A DNA stretch of 64,000 bases, taken from contig NZ_CP197465.1 in the NCBI RefSeq assembly GCF_052180275.1, forward strand, positions 186,001 through 250,000. Reading direction: 5' to 3'. Position 1 is the first letter of the stretch. Every line of letters starts with the position of its first letter. The notes under the pieces were generated by a model. It worked only from the letters and a program-made list of their open reading frames with translations. It was not told where the DNA came from and did no database searches. The translations under genes and the position numbers were made by a program. This DNA is from Kumtagia sp052180275 (GTDB lineage: Bacteria > Pseudomonadota > Alphaproteobacteria > Rhizobiales > Rhizobiaceae). Below are positions 55,079-63,549 of this stretch, in pieces.

Positions 55079-55996
55079 ATGACCGTTTCCGCAAGCGATT
55101 TCCGGTCCGGCATGCGCCAGCTGGCCGCTGCCGTGAACATCATCACGACGATCAACGACGACAGACGTGCCGGAATGACGGCGACTGCCGTGATGTCGCT
55201 TACCGCCGAGCCGCCGCAGATCGCCGTGGCGGTCAACCGCTCCAACGCGTCCTTCGCAGCGATGACGGCGAGCGGCATCTTCGCGGTCAACGTCGTGCCG
55301 CACGGGGAGGCGGACCTGGCATCGGTCTTTGCGGGCGCAAAGGGTGTCGCTGGCGAGGAGCGCTTCGCCTTCGGTTCCTGGGAGACGCTCGTCACCGGCG
55401 CGCCTATCCTGATCGGCAGTGTCGCAAGTTTCGACTGCAAGATCGTCCACACGGTCGAGTTTTCCTCGCACGAGCTTGTCGTGGGCGAAGTGCTGGCGAC
55501 GCGGACCTCGCCGGGCAGCAACCCTTTGCTCTATATCGATGGCACCTGGGCGAACATCGTGCGCACCACGGATGCCGAATTCCACGCCTATGCCCGGCTG
55601 GTCGGCACGGTCGCGGATGCACTGGACATCGCCATCACCACAAGCGAGAGCCCGCGCGAACAGCTCTGCGCTTTCAGCAAAGGCTTTGCTGAACTCAGCG
55701 TCGAATCCGCCGATATCCTGCGCCAGTTCTACATGCAGGAAATCTTCATCCCGGCGAAGCCGCTGGAGGCGATAAACGCGCGCAAGCGCGAGGTCGAGGC
55801 CAAAATCCGTGCCGTGCTTGTTCGTGGGGCCGAAGCCGGGGAGTTCGACGTCGTGGACCCGACGATCACAACAGATGCGATCATCGGGATGCTGAATTCG
55901 CTGCATCGCTGGCCGGACCTTGCCTCGCATGACGATGGCGCGCCCGTGGGCCGCACCTTTGGCGACATGGTCATCGCCATGGTTTCAAGACGATGA
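55079..55996 (+). CDS. Flavin reductase fused to a TetR-type C-terminal ligand domain
   Basis: A 305-residue protein of two parts. Residues 1 to about 160 form an HpaC-like NAD(P)H:flavin oxidoreductase (FRSGMRQLAAAVNIITTIND, GMTATAVMSLTAEPPQIAVA, FAVNVV, IGSVASFDCKIVHTVEFSSH, YIDGTWANIV), which would supply reduced flavin to a monooxygenase. Residues about 165-305 look like the helical effector-binding half of TetR regulators (SPREQLCAFSKGFAEL, NARKREVEAKIRAVLVRGAE, GEFDVVDPTITTDAIIGMLN, SLHRWPDL), without any HTH. It is one continuous frame with a GAAAGG site before 55079. The fusion may make reductase activity ligand-sensitive (inference). Confidence 0.8.
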   Translation: MTVSASDFRSGMRQLAAAVNIITTINDDRRAGMTATAVMSLTAEPPQIAVAVNRSNASFAAMTASGIFAVNVVPHGEADLASVFAGAKGVAGEERFAFGSWETLVTGAPILIGSVASFDCKIVHTVEFSSHELVVGEVLATRTSPGSNPLLYIDGTWANIVRTTDAEFHAYARLVGTVADALDIAITTSESPREQLCAFSKGFAELSVESADILRQFYMQEIFIPAKPLEAINARKREVEAKIRAVLVRGAEAGEFDVVDPTITTDAIIGMLNSLHRWPDLASHDDGAPVGRTFGDMVIAMVSRR

Positions 55997-56031
55997 TGAG
56001 GCTCCCCCCGTTCGATGCGGGACGCGGCCTC

Positions 56032-56505
56032 TCAGGGCAGGAGGTTGCCGTATATCTTTCGGCAGATCTGGTTGACCGTTTGAATTTCGGTGTCTTCAAC
56101 CCCGTAGAAGGCCTGGCGAGCGACCGCACCTGCCCGGTTGAGCGCCGTGTGGAGCTTTTCCCGGCCAAGATCGGTAAGCAGGACTTCGGTTGCGCGGGCG
56201 TCCTCAGTCGATGCGCGCGTCTCCACCAGACCCTGCATAGTCATCCGCTGGATTATCTTGGCGACGGTCGACATCTTGGCAACCGCCTCGACCGATATCT
56301 CTGTAACCGTCGCATGGGGGCGGCGGGCCAGGATGTTCAGGACCCGCCAGCGCGGGACATCCAGCTCCATGGATTTCAGCGCCGCGTCCATCTTCTGATG
56401 GTAGGCGGCGGTGAGCTTGACCAGATGGTAGAACGGCCACTCGTCAAGGTCATACTCTTCCTGCGATGGGTCGATCTTGTTCCGATATCCTGTCGTTCCG
56501 TCCAT
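56032..56505 (-). CDS. MarR-family transcriptional regulator
   Basis: A 157-residue winged-helix regulator: DEWPFYHLVKLTAAYHQK, LDVPRWRVLNILARRPHATV, AKMSTVAKIIQRMTMQGLVE, DARATEVLLTDLGREKL. It converges with the flavin reductase gene (35 bases apart) and diverges from the amidase gene, so it probably controls the amidase-SDR-reductase genes from the 270-base gap upstream of it, in response to a pathway compound. Confidence 0.88.
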   Translation of the reverse strand: MDGTTGYRNKIDPSQEEYDLDEWPFYHLVKLTAAYHQKMDAALKSMELDVPRWRVLNILARRPHATVTEISVEAVAKMSTVAKIIQRMTMQGLVETRASTEDARATEVLLTDLGREKLHTALNRAGAVARQAFYGVEDTEIQTVNQICRKIYGNLLP

Positions 56506-56675
56506 GTTCTATCCGTTCTTGACATGCCGCGCGTGCAGGGACCGAGGCACAACCGAAAAAAGACCGATCCGCGACATCGTGCGGTTACTTCTAATACACG
56601 CTCGACGGCTCAAAGCCCACCGGACCGTCGCGCGTGGTCAGGGATCATCCTGTACCCCATTGCGAAGGCTCGTCC

Positions 56676-56720
56676 AGCAACCTCTTACAATAATTTTCGC
56701 TATAATAGTAGAATAAATGC
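56676..56720 (+). promoter_or_regulatory. AT-rich control region with a TATAAT box before the amidase
   Basis: The divergent gap 56506-56775 is otherwise GC-rich, but around 56685-56720 it has TTACAATAATTTTCG followed by TATAAT (56701-56706) and AGTAGAATAAATG. TATAAT lies 70 bases before the amidase start. ACAATAATT and TATAATAGT form an imperfect dyad that could be the MarR operator. No good -35 is seen at normal spacing. Confidence 0.35.
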
Positions 56721-56775
56721 TTGCCGCCGCATGCGCCAGCGGTTACCGTTTCGACAGGGGTAATGAAGAGTTCCC

Positions 56776-57888
56776 ATGATTGAACATGACGCCCACAACG
56801 CCCTTGCCCGGCCGTTGGCTCTTGGCGATCCGTCAGGGCTGCGCGTCGGCATCAAGGAATGCATCGACGTGGCCGGCGTCCCGACCCGCTGTGGTTCCGC
56901 CGCCCTTGCAGACGCAGTCCCCGCGGTCAGGCACGCCGCTGTCGTTCAAAACCTTCTCGACGCGGGATGCCGCATCATCGGCACCGCCAACATGCACGAA
57001 CTCGCCTTTGGCGTGAGCGGTGCCAACGCATTGGGAACGCCGGTGAACCCGACTTGGCCGGGCCTTATCCCGGGCGGCTCCTCCTCCGGTTCCGCCGTGC
57101 TGGCCGCGGCAGGGGAATGCGATTTCTCGGTAGGCACGGACACGGGCGGCTCGGTGCGCATGCCTGCATGCTGCTGCGGCGTCTATGGGTTCAAGCCCAC
57201 CTTCGGCCTAGTCAGCCGCGAGGGTGTCCTTCCCGCTCAAACGTCGCTGGACTGCGTCGGCGTCTTTGCCCGCGATCCCGATATGATCGCTCGAGGCATG
57301 TCCGCGCTGGTCCCGGGCTTTGCGGCGCCCGGGATATCTTCTTCACCTCGATTGAAGCGTGTGAAGGTCGATGCCGACGCCGATGTGCTCGGCGCCGTGG
57401 ACGCCTTCCTGGCAGACATGGTTTCCTCCGAGGCGGTTCTCGACGATCTCGGCGCCGCCTTCACGGCGGGGCTCGCCATCATCAACAGGGAGGCGTGGCG
57501 CGCCAATGGGGCGCTTCTGGCGACGGGCAAGATCGGAGCCGACGTTGCGGCGCGTTTGCGCGCCGCGGAAGCTGTCAGCGACGATGAGATCGCAGCGGCG
57601 GAGCGGACACGTTCGCGCTTCACGGCGCAGGTTGATGCGGCATTGGACGATGCCGACGCCCTGTGCCTTCCAACGCTGCCATCCGTTCCTCCGGCATTAG
57701 TGCATGACAGCAGCGCGCTGCTGCGGCTGACGGCTTTCGTCCGGCCCTTCAATCTTTCAGGCCATCCGGCCATATCGATCCCGATCCGGACGGCGGCCGG
57801 CCTGCCCGCGGGGCTGCAACTGGTCGGCCGCAAGGGCGCTGACGGGCTGCTCTGCGCGATCGCCTCGTGGCTGGCCGGTCGTCCATGA
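56776..57888 (+). CDS. Amidase-signature family hydrolase
   Basis: A 370-residue amidase with the Ser-cisSer-Lys triad in place: Lys in LRVGIKECIDVAG, cis-Ser in IPGGSSSGSAVLA and nucleophile Ser in GTDTGGSVRMPACC, followed by GVYGFKPTFGLV. It is shorter than most family members (450-500 residues) mainly between the core and the C-terminal FNLSGHPAISIPI block. It cleaves a carboxamide or related bond to the acid and ammonia or amine; substrate unknown. First gene of the plus-strand set amidase-SDR-reductase. Confidence 0.87.
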   Translation: MIEHDAHNALARPLALGDPSGLRVGIKECIDVAGVPTRCGSAALADAVPAVRHAAVVQNLLDAGCRIIGTANMHELAFGVSGANALGTPVNPTWPGLIPGGSSSGSAVLAAAGECDFSVGTDTGGSVRMPACCCGVYGFKPTFGLVSREGVLPAQTSLDCVGVFARDPDMIARGMSALVPGFAAPGISSSPRLKRVKVDADADVLGAVDAFLADMVSSEAVLDDLGAAFTAGLAIINREAWRANGALLATGKIGADVAARLRAAEAVSDDEIAAAERTRSRFTAQVDAALDDADALCLPTLPSVPPALVHDSSALLRLTAFVRPFNLSGHPAISIPIRTAAGLPAGLQLVGRKGADGLLCAIASWLAGRP

Positions 57889-57970
57889 CCCGCTTCAGGC
57901 TTTCGCGAACCGGCGGGATTTCCCGTTCACGGGCGCGTTCCGGCACATCATCACGAAGGAAGATTGCCGA

Positions 57971-58726
57971 ATGAGCGATCGCGCGCCCACGCATACGGCT
58001 GTTGTGACCGGCGGCGCAGCCGGCTTTGGCGCGACAGTGGCGCGGGCTCTGCACGGAGCGGGCTATCGGCTCGTGATCGCCGACATAGACGGTGACGCTG
58101 CCGACCGCTTCGCACGCGAACTTGACGGCAGCGGGCAGGCCGTCCTCGGCGCGACCCTCGACGTGCGCCGTCCTGAAGATTTCGAGACCGTCCGGAATCT
58201 GGCCGTGGCGCGCTTCGGCTCGGTCGAAGTGCTGGTCAACAATGCCGCTATAACGCAGGCGCGCCCCGTCCTGGATATCGAAACCGCCGAGTTCAATGCC
58301 GTCATGGCTGTCAACGCAGGCGGTGTGTTCACGGGCAGCCAGGTTTTCGGGCGCTATTTCAAGGGGCGCGGCTATGGCCGCATCATCAACCTCAGTTCGC
58401 TTGCCGGCCAGAACGGGGGCACGTCGACCGGCGCGCATTATGCAGCGTCCAAGGGGGCCATTCTGACGCTGACGAAAGTCTTCGCGCGCGATCTCGCACC
58501 CTTCGGCGTCACCGTCAATGCCATTGCGCCCGGCCCGATGGACACCCCGCTGGTCCACCAGCTGGTGCCTGAAAGCCGCATGGAGGGCCTGCTCGCCAAC
58601 ATTCCCGTCGGAGAGCTCGGCGACCCACGGTTCGTTTCCAGGATGGTTGTGCTCCTGGCATCTCCCGACGCGGCCTTCGTCTGCGGCGCCTGCTGGGATG
58701 TCAACGGCGGCCTCTTCATGCGGTGA
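57971..58726 (+). CDS. Short-chain dehydrogenase/reductase (SDR)
   Basis: A 251-residue classical SDR that oxidises an alcohol or reduces a ketone with NAD(P). Cofactor motif TGGAAGFGA, NNAA motif VLVNNAAITQ, catalytic Ser in INLSSLAGQNGG and YxxxK in HYAASKGAIL, then PGPMDTPL. An Asp after the second strand (IADIDGD) suggests NAD preference. Start at 57971 has GGAAG upstream. Its stop overlaps the GTG start of the reductase gene. Confidence 0.9.
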   Translation: MSDRAPTHTAVVTGGAAGFGATVARALHGAGYRLVIADIDGDAADRFARELDGSGQAVLGATLDVRRPEDFETVRNLAVARFGSVEVLVNNAAITQARPVLDIETAEFNAVMAVNAGGVFTGSQVFGRYFKGRGYGRIINLSSLAGQNGGTSTGAHYAASKGAILTLTKVFARDLAPFGVTVNAIAPGPMDTPLVHQLVPESRMEGLLANIPVGELGDPRFVSRMVVLLASPDAAFVCGACWDVNGGLFMR

Positions 58727-59694
58727 TATTCATGGTTCAGGAAGATGATCTCCGCCTCACCGTTGCTGAACGGCGGATCGACCGGGGCGGCGTGATCCGA
58801 CTGAAACTGGTGCGCGCCGACGGTCGGGCGCTCCCTGCCTACGAGGCCGGGGCGCATGTCGATCTTGAGGTGCCTGGCGGGGGCGTCGACGGTATTCCGC
58901 CGTGGCGGCAATATTCGTTGTGCGGCGATCCTTCCCGTTCGGACGCCTTCGAACTGGGGATTCTCAATGAGCCAGCCGGCAGGGGCGGATCGCGCGCCAT
59001 ATGCGAGCATGTCCGCGAGGGCACCATTCTGCGGGTTGGCGCACCGCGCAATCATTTTCCGCTCGTCGCCGATTCCCAGCGGTCGGTCCTGCTCGGCGGC
59101 GGGATCGGCATCACGCCGCTGCTGGCCATGGCACATGCCCTGAAAAGCGCGGGCCGCGCTTTCGATCTCCACTACTGCACCCGGAGCGGAGAAGCGACGC
59201 CCTTCCTAGACGTCGTGGAGGAGTTCGCGCCCAATCTCACGCTCCATCACAGCGACGCCGGCACGCGTCTCCGGGTGGAGGACTTGCCGCCGCCGGACCC
59301 GTCGGTCCACATCTATCTGTGCGGCCCTGAGCGCTTCATCGAATCGCTTGGGACGGCCAGTCGCGCGCGCGGCCACGCCTCGGAGAACATCCATCGCGAA
59401 TTCTTCAACGCGGAGGTCCGGCGCGACGGCGAAGGCTTCGAGGTCGAAGCGCGCGCCTCCGGTGTCGCCGTCCACGTGGCCGAGGACGAGCCCATCACCC
59501 GAGCACTAGCCCGCGTTGGTGTCAAAGTCGAGGTCAAGTGCGAGGAAGGCGTCTGCGGAACCTGCATCACAGATGTGATCGAGGGGGTCCTCGATCATCG
59601 CGACCATTTCCTGACCGACGAGGAAAAGGAGAGCAATTCGCTGCTGGCGCTCTGCTGTTCCCGCGCCCGCGGAAAGCTGGTTCTGGACATCTGA
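58723..59694 (+). CDS. Phthalate-dioxygenase-reductase/VanB-type oxidoreductase
   Basis: A 323-residue three-domain electron-transfer protein: FMN-binding barrel (RQYSLCGDP), NAD domain (LLGGGIGITPLLAMAHAL, YLCGPERFIESL) and a C-terminal plant-type 2Fe-2S domain (CEEGVCGTCITDVIEG with the fourth Cys in LLALCCSRA). Such reductases pass electrons from NADH to a Rieske oxygenase or demethylase. No oxygenase is in the window, so the partner is elsewhere or was lost. Starts with GTG at 58723 overlapping the SDR stop; ATG at 58732 is an alternative. IS6 copy 3 begins 28 bases after its stop. Confidence 0.9.
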   Translation: MIFMVQEDDLRLTVAERRIDRGGVIRLKLVRADGRALPAYEAGAHVDLEVPGGGVDGIPPWRQYSLCGDPSRSDAFELGILNEPAGRGGSRAICEHVREGTILRVGAPRNHFPLVADSQRSVLLGGGIGITPLLAMAHALKSAGRAFDLHYCTRSGEATPFLDVVEEFAPNLTLHHSDAGTRLRVEDLPPPDPSVHIYLCGPERFIESLGTASRARGHASENIHREFFNAEVRRDGEGFEVEARASGVAVHVAEDEPITRALARVGVKVEVKCEEGVCGTCITDVIEGVLDHRDHFLTDEEKESNSLLALCCSRARGKLVLDI

Positions 59695-59722
59695 TACCAG
59701 CGGTCACGAGAGGTGGCCGATC

Positions 59723-60538
59723 GGTTCTGTCGCAAACCCACGCGAGAGATGCGCTCGGCGCAGACTTGGGCCGTTCAGGCGGCGAGGATTTCGAACTGTT
59801 CGGCGATCGACGGCCTGGGATTGTAGGCATACCTCGCCTGTCGTTTGCGCATCATGTGGATCATCTCGATGCCGGATAAAATCATGGCGGCGCTCGTCTG
59901 CGACTTGAAGCCGAGCATGGATCGGATGCGGCGCTTGATGCGCCGGTGATCCTGCTCGAGCCGGTTGTTGAGGTATCGGCTCCGGCGGATGCGGATCGGC
60001 TTGAGCCGCCGCGAGCGGTCCCGTAGCCGGCTTTCACCGTCGCAGGCAATGATTGCCTCGCGATTGGTCTGGCTGCCGTCTATGACGGTGCGCTCGGGGC
60101 GGCCATGACGCTGAAACGCTTTGCGCAGGAAGCGTCTGGCAGCCACCAGGTCACGGTGTTCACTGAAGAAAAACTCGACCGTGTCGCCGACGCTGTCGAT
60201 AGCACGGTAGAGATACATCCATTGACCGCGGACCTTGATATAGGTCTCGTCCAGGTGTCACTTGCCGGTGACGGTCCGCTTGCGCCGGTTGAAGCGCTCC
60301 AGCAGTTGCGGCGCGAAGCGCACGACCCAGCGATGCACGGTGGAGTGATCGAGGCTCAGGCCACGTTCAGCCATCATTTCTTCCAGATCGCGCAGGCTCA
60401 GATTGCAGGCAAGGTACCAGCGTACGCAAAGCAGGATCACCGACTGGTCGAAATGACGGCCCTTGAACATGACGAACTCCCGAAAACAAAGAGCCTTCAT
60501 GCCCTCGCCGTCATTACAGAAGAGTTTGCGACAAAACC
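59723..60538 (-). mobile_element. IS6-family insertion sequence, copy 3 (816 bp)
   Basis: Full-length copy in the same orientation as copy 2. The left terminal repeat is GGTTCTGTCGCAAAC; the right one has one mismatch (GTTTGCGACAAAACC). Flanks GGCCGATC and GAAGCCGG differ, so no target duplication. It closes the accessory island. Confidence 0.92.
59775..60470 (-). pseudogene. IS6 transposase, copy 3, with an in-frame stop
   Basis: Identical in layout to the other copies, but the Trp codon in GKWxLDETYIK is TGA (60258-60260), ending translation after TVTGK at about residue 70, before the catalytic Asp. The rest of the frame (VRGQWMYLYRAID onward) is intact. This copy cannot make transposase but its ends could be used by copy 2. 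Confidence 0.88.
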
Positions 60539-61063
60539 GAAGCCGGAGCTGTCGCGAAGCAGGACGGGGCGGAGCCCAAAGTCGCCGGCGGGGCGCGGAC
60601 GTCGCGCCACGTATTACTTACTTAGGAGGCACGGCCTCGCGCCCCGCTTCCCAAACTGCCCCTCGCCAATGAGGGCATTCTCCCGACAATGGCCAGGGCG
60701 GTTTTCCGCAGCGTGGCAGTGAGGAGTGTTGGCCAAAGATCTGGAAAAGCCAGGCGGTGAGCCCGCTAACGCGTTTCCAACGATAGATGGTGAAATGCCA
60801 ATTCACCCGAAGGGCAGGGAGCGGCAGCGGAGGGCAAGTGGGCTGGAATGCATGGGATGGTTTCCTTTCATTCAGAGAAAGATTCGACGAATGGACGTTC
60901 GTGGGAGGCGACAAAGGTAAACCGTCCCCCGGGTACATCCGGCATCGCCCAAGCCGGGTTGACGGACGCGATGCGGAAAGTCCATTCTGCGGTCGGGGAA
61001 CAAAGCCAAGGTTGCGTAAATAGTGCACCGGCGTTTCATGGTTGTGGATGGGAGCGGTCGCTC
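60539..61063. other. Unassigned stretch between IS6 copy 3 and the opine-type importer
   Basis: About 525 bases. Directly after the IS a short frame EAGAVAKQDGAEPKVAGGAR ends in TAG near 60626 and could be the tail of a disrupted gene. The remainder has only short overlapping frames without recognisable products. The promoter of the ABC operon should lie near its right end. Confidence 0.4.
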
Positions 61064-61870
61064 ATGACCGCGATAAAGATCGATATGTCGACAGGGGGCA
61101 ACGGCGCAGCCGAAGCCATCCATATCGAAAACCTGCACAAGAAGTTCGGCCCTTTGCATGTGCTGAAAGGCGTGTCGGTGTCGGCCCGCGACGGCGAGGT
61201 GGTGGCCATCATCGGCGGCAGCGGCTCCGGAAAATCGACGCTGCTGCGCTGCATCAACTGCCTGGAAAACCCGACCAGCGGCATTATCCGCGTCAATGGC
61301 GAGGAGATCAAGCTGAAGCCGGACGGGCATGGCGGCTCGGTTCCGGCCGACCGGCGGCAGATCGAGCGCATCCGCTCGAAACTCGGCATGGTTTTCCAGA
61401 GCTTCAACCTGTGGAGCCACATGACGCTCATCGAGAACGTCATCGAGGTGCCCATCCACGTTCTGGGCGTCAAGCACGACGAAGCGATCGCCACGGCCGA
61501 GAAGCTGCTGGAGCGCGTCGGGCTGGCGGACAAACGCGACGTCTATCCGGCCTTCATGTCCGGCGGCCAGCAGCAGCGCGGGGCCATCGCCCGAGCGCTC
61601 GCCATCCAGCCGCGCGTCATGCTGTTCGACGAGCCGACCTCGGCGCTTGACCCGGAACTGGTCGGCGAGGTGCTGAAGGTCATCGCCGACCTGGCGAAGG
61701 AGGGCCGCACCATGGTGCTGGTCACCCACGAGATGAAGTTCGCACGCCAGGTCGCGAGCCACGTCGTCTATCTCTACAACGGCCTGGTCGAGGAGGAAGG
61801 CCCTCCCGAACAGCTCTTCGGCGCACCGAAATCGGAGCGCCTCAAACAGTTTCTCCGCAACATCCATTGA
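61064..61870 (+). CDS. Polar amino-acid/opine ABC importer ATPase (OccP/NocP/HisP type)
   Basis: A 268-residue ATPase. Walker A IIGGSGSGKSTLLR, Q-loop VFQSFNLWSHMT (a segment characteristic of octopine/nopaline-type ATPases), signature MSGGQQQRGAIARAL, Walker B VMLFDEPTSALDPE, switch His LVTHEMKFARQV. The signature has SGGQQQR as in the amino-acid importer class. Start at 61064 (MTAIKIDMSTG) with GGGAG upstream; a longer frame is spurious. First gene of an ATPase-SBP-permease-permease operon. Confidence 0.92.
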   Translation: MTAIKIDMSTGGNGAAEAIHIENLHKKFGPLHVLKGVSVSARDGEVVAIIGGSGSGKSTLLRCINCLENPTSGIIRVNGEEIKLKPDGHGGSVPADRRQIERIRSKLGMVFQSFNLWSHMTLIENVIEVPIHVLGVKHDEAIATAEKLLERVGLADKRDVYPAFMSGGQQQRGAIARALAIQPRVMLFDEPTSALDPELVGEVLKVIADLAKEGRTMVLVTHEMKFARQVASHVVYLYNGLVEEEGPPEQLFGAPKSERLKQFLRNIH

Positions 61871-61916
61871 TCGGCGGAGAGGGAACAGCAAACAACAAAA
61901 TGGGAGCGTGTCTGAG

Positions 61917-62708
61917 ATGAAGAAAATGCTGGTTATACTCGCCGCCGCGGTCGGGCTGGCCGCCGGCGCCGGAATGGCGCAGGCGCAACAGGTCAAGGTG
62001 GGCTTCTCGCCGGAGGCCTATCCGCCCTTCTATTCGCAGGACGCCTCCGGCAACTGGGGCGGCTGGGAAGTCGAGATCATCAACGCCATCTGCGCCGAGG
62101 AAAAGCTGGACTGCGTGCTGACGCCGATCCCGTGGGACGGCCTGATCCCGGCGCTGACCGGCAAGAAGATCGATGCGATCATGAACTCCATGTCGATCAC
62201 CGACGAACGCAAGAAGACGATCGACTTCTCGGACAAATACTACAACACGCCGACCGCCGTGATCGGCGCCAAGGACGCCAAGTTCGACGCCACGCCGGAA
62301 GGCCTGAAGGGCAAGATCGTCGGCGTCCAGGTTTCCACGACCCACGCGGCCTACGCCAAGAAGCACTTCACCGAGGCTGCCGAGATCAAGGAATACCAGA
62401 CCCAGGACGAAGCCAACCAGGACCTCGTGGCCGGCCGCATCGACGCCACCCAGGCGGACTCCATCGCGCTTGACGCCTTCCTGAAGACGGACACCGGCAA
62501 GGCCTGCTGCGATCTGAAAGGTTATGTCGCGCCCGACGACGAGGTGCTCGGCCCCGGCGTCGGCGCCGGCCTGCGCAAGGACGACGCCGAACTCAAGGGC
62601 AAGATCAACGCCGGCATCAAGGCGATCCGCGACAACGGCAAATATGCCGAGATCACCAAGAAGTACTTCGACTTCGACGTCTACGGCGCCGCCGGCCAGG
62701 CGAACTGA
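61917..62708 (+). CDS. Amino-acid/opine-type periplasmic binding protein (family 3)
   Basis: A 263-residue exported protein. Signal peptide MLVILAAAVGLAAGAGMAQA, then the family 3 pattern KVGFSPEAYPPFYSQDASG, GWEVEIINAICAEE, WDGLIPALTGKKIDAIMNSM and TDERKKTIDFSDKYY. The Asp/Arg-type ligand contacts of cationic amino-acid binders (ITDERKK) are present, so arginine, ornithine, lysine or an opine are likely ligands (inference). Start at 61917 with GGGAG 10 bases upstream. Confidence 0.92.
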   Translation: MKKMLVILAAAVGLAAGAGMAQAQQVKVGFSPEAYPPFYSQDASGNWGGWEVEIINAICAEEKLDCVLTPIPWDGLIPALTGKKIDAIMNSMSITDERKKTIDFSDKYYNTPTAVIGAKDAKFDATPEGLKGKIVGVQVSTTHAAYAKKHFTEAAEIKEYQTQDEANQDLVAGRIDATQADSIALDAFLKTDTGKACCDLKGYVAPDDEVLGPGVGAGLRKDDAELKGKINAGIKAIRDNGKYAEITKKYFDFDVYGAAGQAN

Positions 62709-62818
62709 TCTTCGTTTCGATCGGCCACCGCGCCCAAAAGTCGGCGTGGTGGCCGTCTGGTCGCTGACAGGTTTGGACCCGAGAGCGGGAGAGCAAGCTG
62801 CACGACGTTCTTGTCACC

Positions 62819-63547
62819 ATGTTTGGCGCCAGTTCGCTGGAACTGCTGGCGCTGGAGCCGCCCGGTCGGGGCGCCAGCCTCCTCCATGGTTTCATGAATT
62901 CCGTCATCGTCGCCTTCGGCGCCTTCGGGCTCGGCCTGCTGATCGGCATATGTGGCGCTTATGGAAAGCTCTATGGCGGGCCGATCACGCGGGACCTGCT
63001 CGCGATTTATACAACACTGGTCCGCGCGCTCCCGGATCTGGTGCTCGTGTTGGTGATCTTCTACGCCGGCACCGACCTGATCAATCAGGCGCTCGCCGTT
63101 GTCGGCTGGGGGCCAATCGACATTGGCGGCATTCCCGCCGGCATCGGCGTTCTGGGCGTGGTGCAGGGCGCCTATTCGACCGAGGTGCTTCGCGGCGCCA
63201 TCCTTGGCATTCCGCAGGGCCAGATCGAGGCGGCGCGCGCCTATGGCATGCCGCCCGCCCTGCTGCTCCGCCGCATCACCATCCCCGCCATGCTGCCCTT
63301 CGCCATTCCGGGGCTTGCAAATCTCTGGCTGATCGCCACCAAGGATACGGCACTGCTGGCGCTGATCGGCGTAAACGAGTTGACCCAGATGGCTCGTAAT
63401 GCCGGTGGTAACACAAAGGCCTATCTCACCTTCTTCACGGCGGCCGGCGCGCTCTATCTCGCGCTGACGCTGGTCTCCAATGTGATCATCGCCCGCATCG
63501 AGCGCCGCGTAAGACGCGGCATGCCCTCCATGGCAGGGGCGCATTGA
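62819..63547 (+). CDS. Amino-acid/opine ABC importer permease 1 (OccQ/HisQ type)
   Basis: A 242-residue inner-membrane protein with about five helices and the cytoplasmic coupling loop GQIEAARAYGMPPALLLRRI. The DLVLVLVIFYAG segment is typical of HisQ/OccQ proteins. The ATG at 62819 is chosen because LLALEPPGRGASLLHGF precedes the first helix; no strong ribosome site distinguishes it. The second permease starts two bases after its stop. Confidence 0.88.
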   Translation: MFGASSLELLALEPPGRGASLLHGFMNSVIVAFGAFGLGLLIGICGAYGKLYGGPITRDLLAIYTTLVRALPDLVLVLVIFYAGTDLINQALAVVGWGPIDIGGIPAGIGVLGVVQGAYSTEVLRGAILGIPQGQIEAARAYGMPPALLLRRITIPAMLPFAIPGLANLWLIATKDTALLALIGVNELTQMARNAGGNTKAYLTFFTAAGALYLALTLVSNVIIARIERRVRRGMPSMAGAH

Positions 63548-63549
63548 CG

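Larger units (their letters stand above)
47896..60538. mobile_element. IS6-bracketed accessory island (possible translocatable unit, 12.6 kb)
   Basis: Two direct IS6 copies enclose IS6, IS3 and IS21 material plus the catabolic genes from 53164 to 59694. Direct IS6 copies are the normal borders of pseudo-compound transposons and translocatable units, and recombination between them would excise the island leaving one IS. Whether the whole segment moved as a unit is inferred from layout only; the absence of target duplications means the borders may have been assembled stepwise. Confidence 0.55.

Noticed and set aside
60872..61996. Minus-strand open frame of 374 codons
   Set aside because: Antisense of the importer ATPase, whose Walker and signature motifs are intact.
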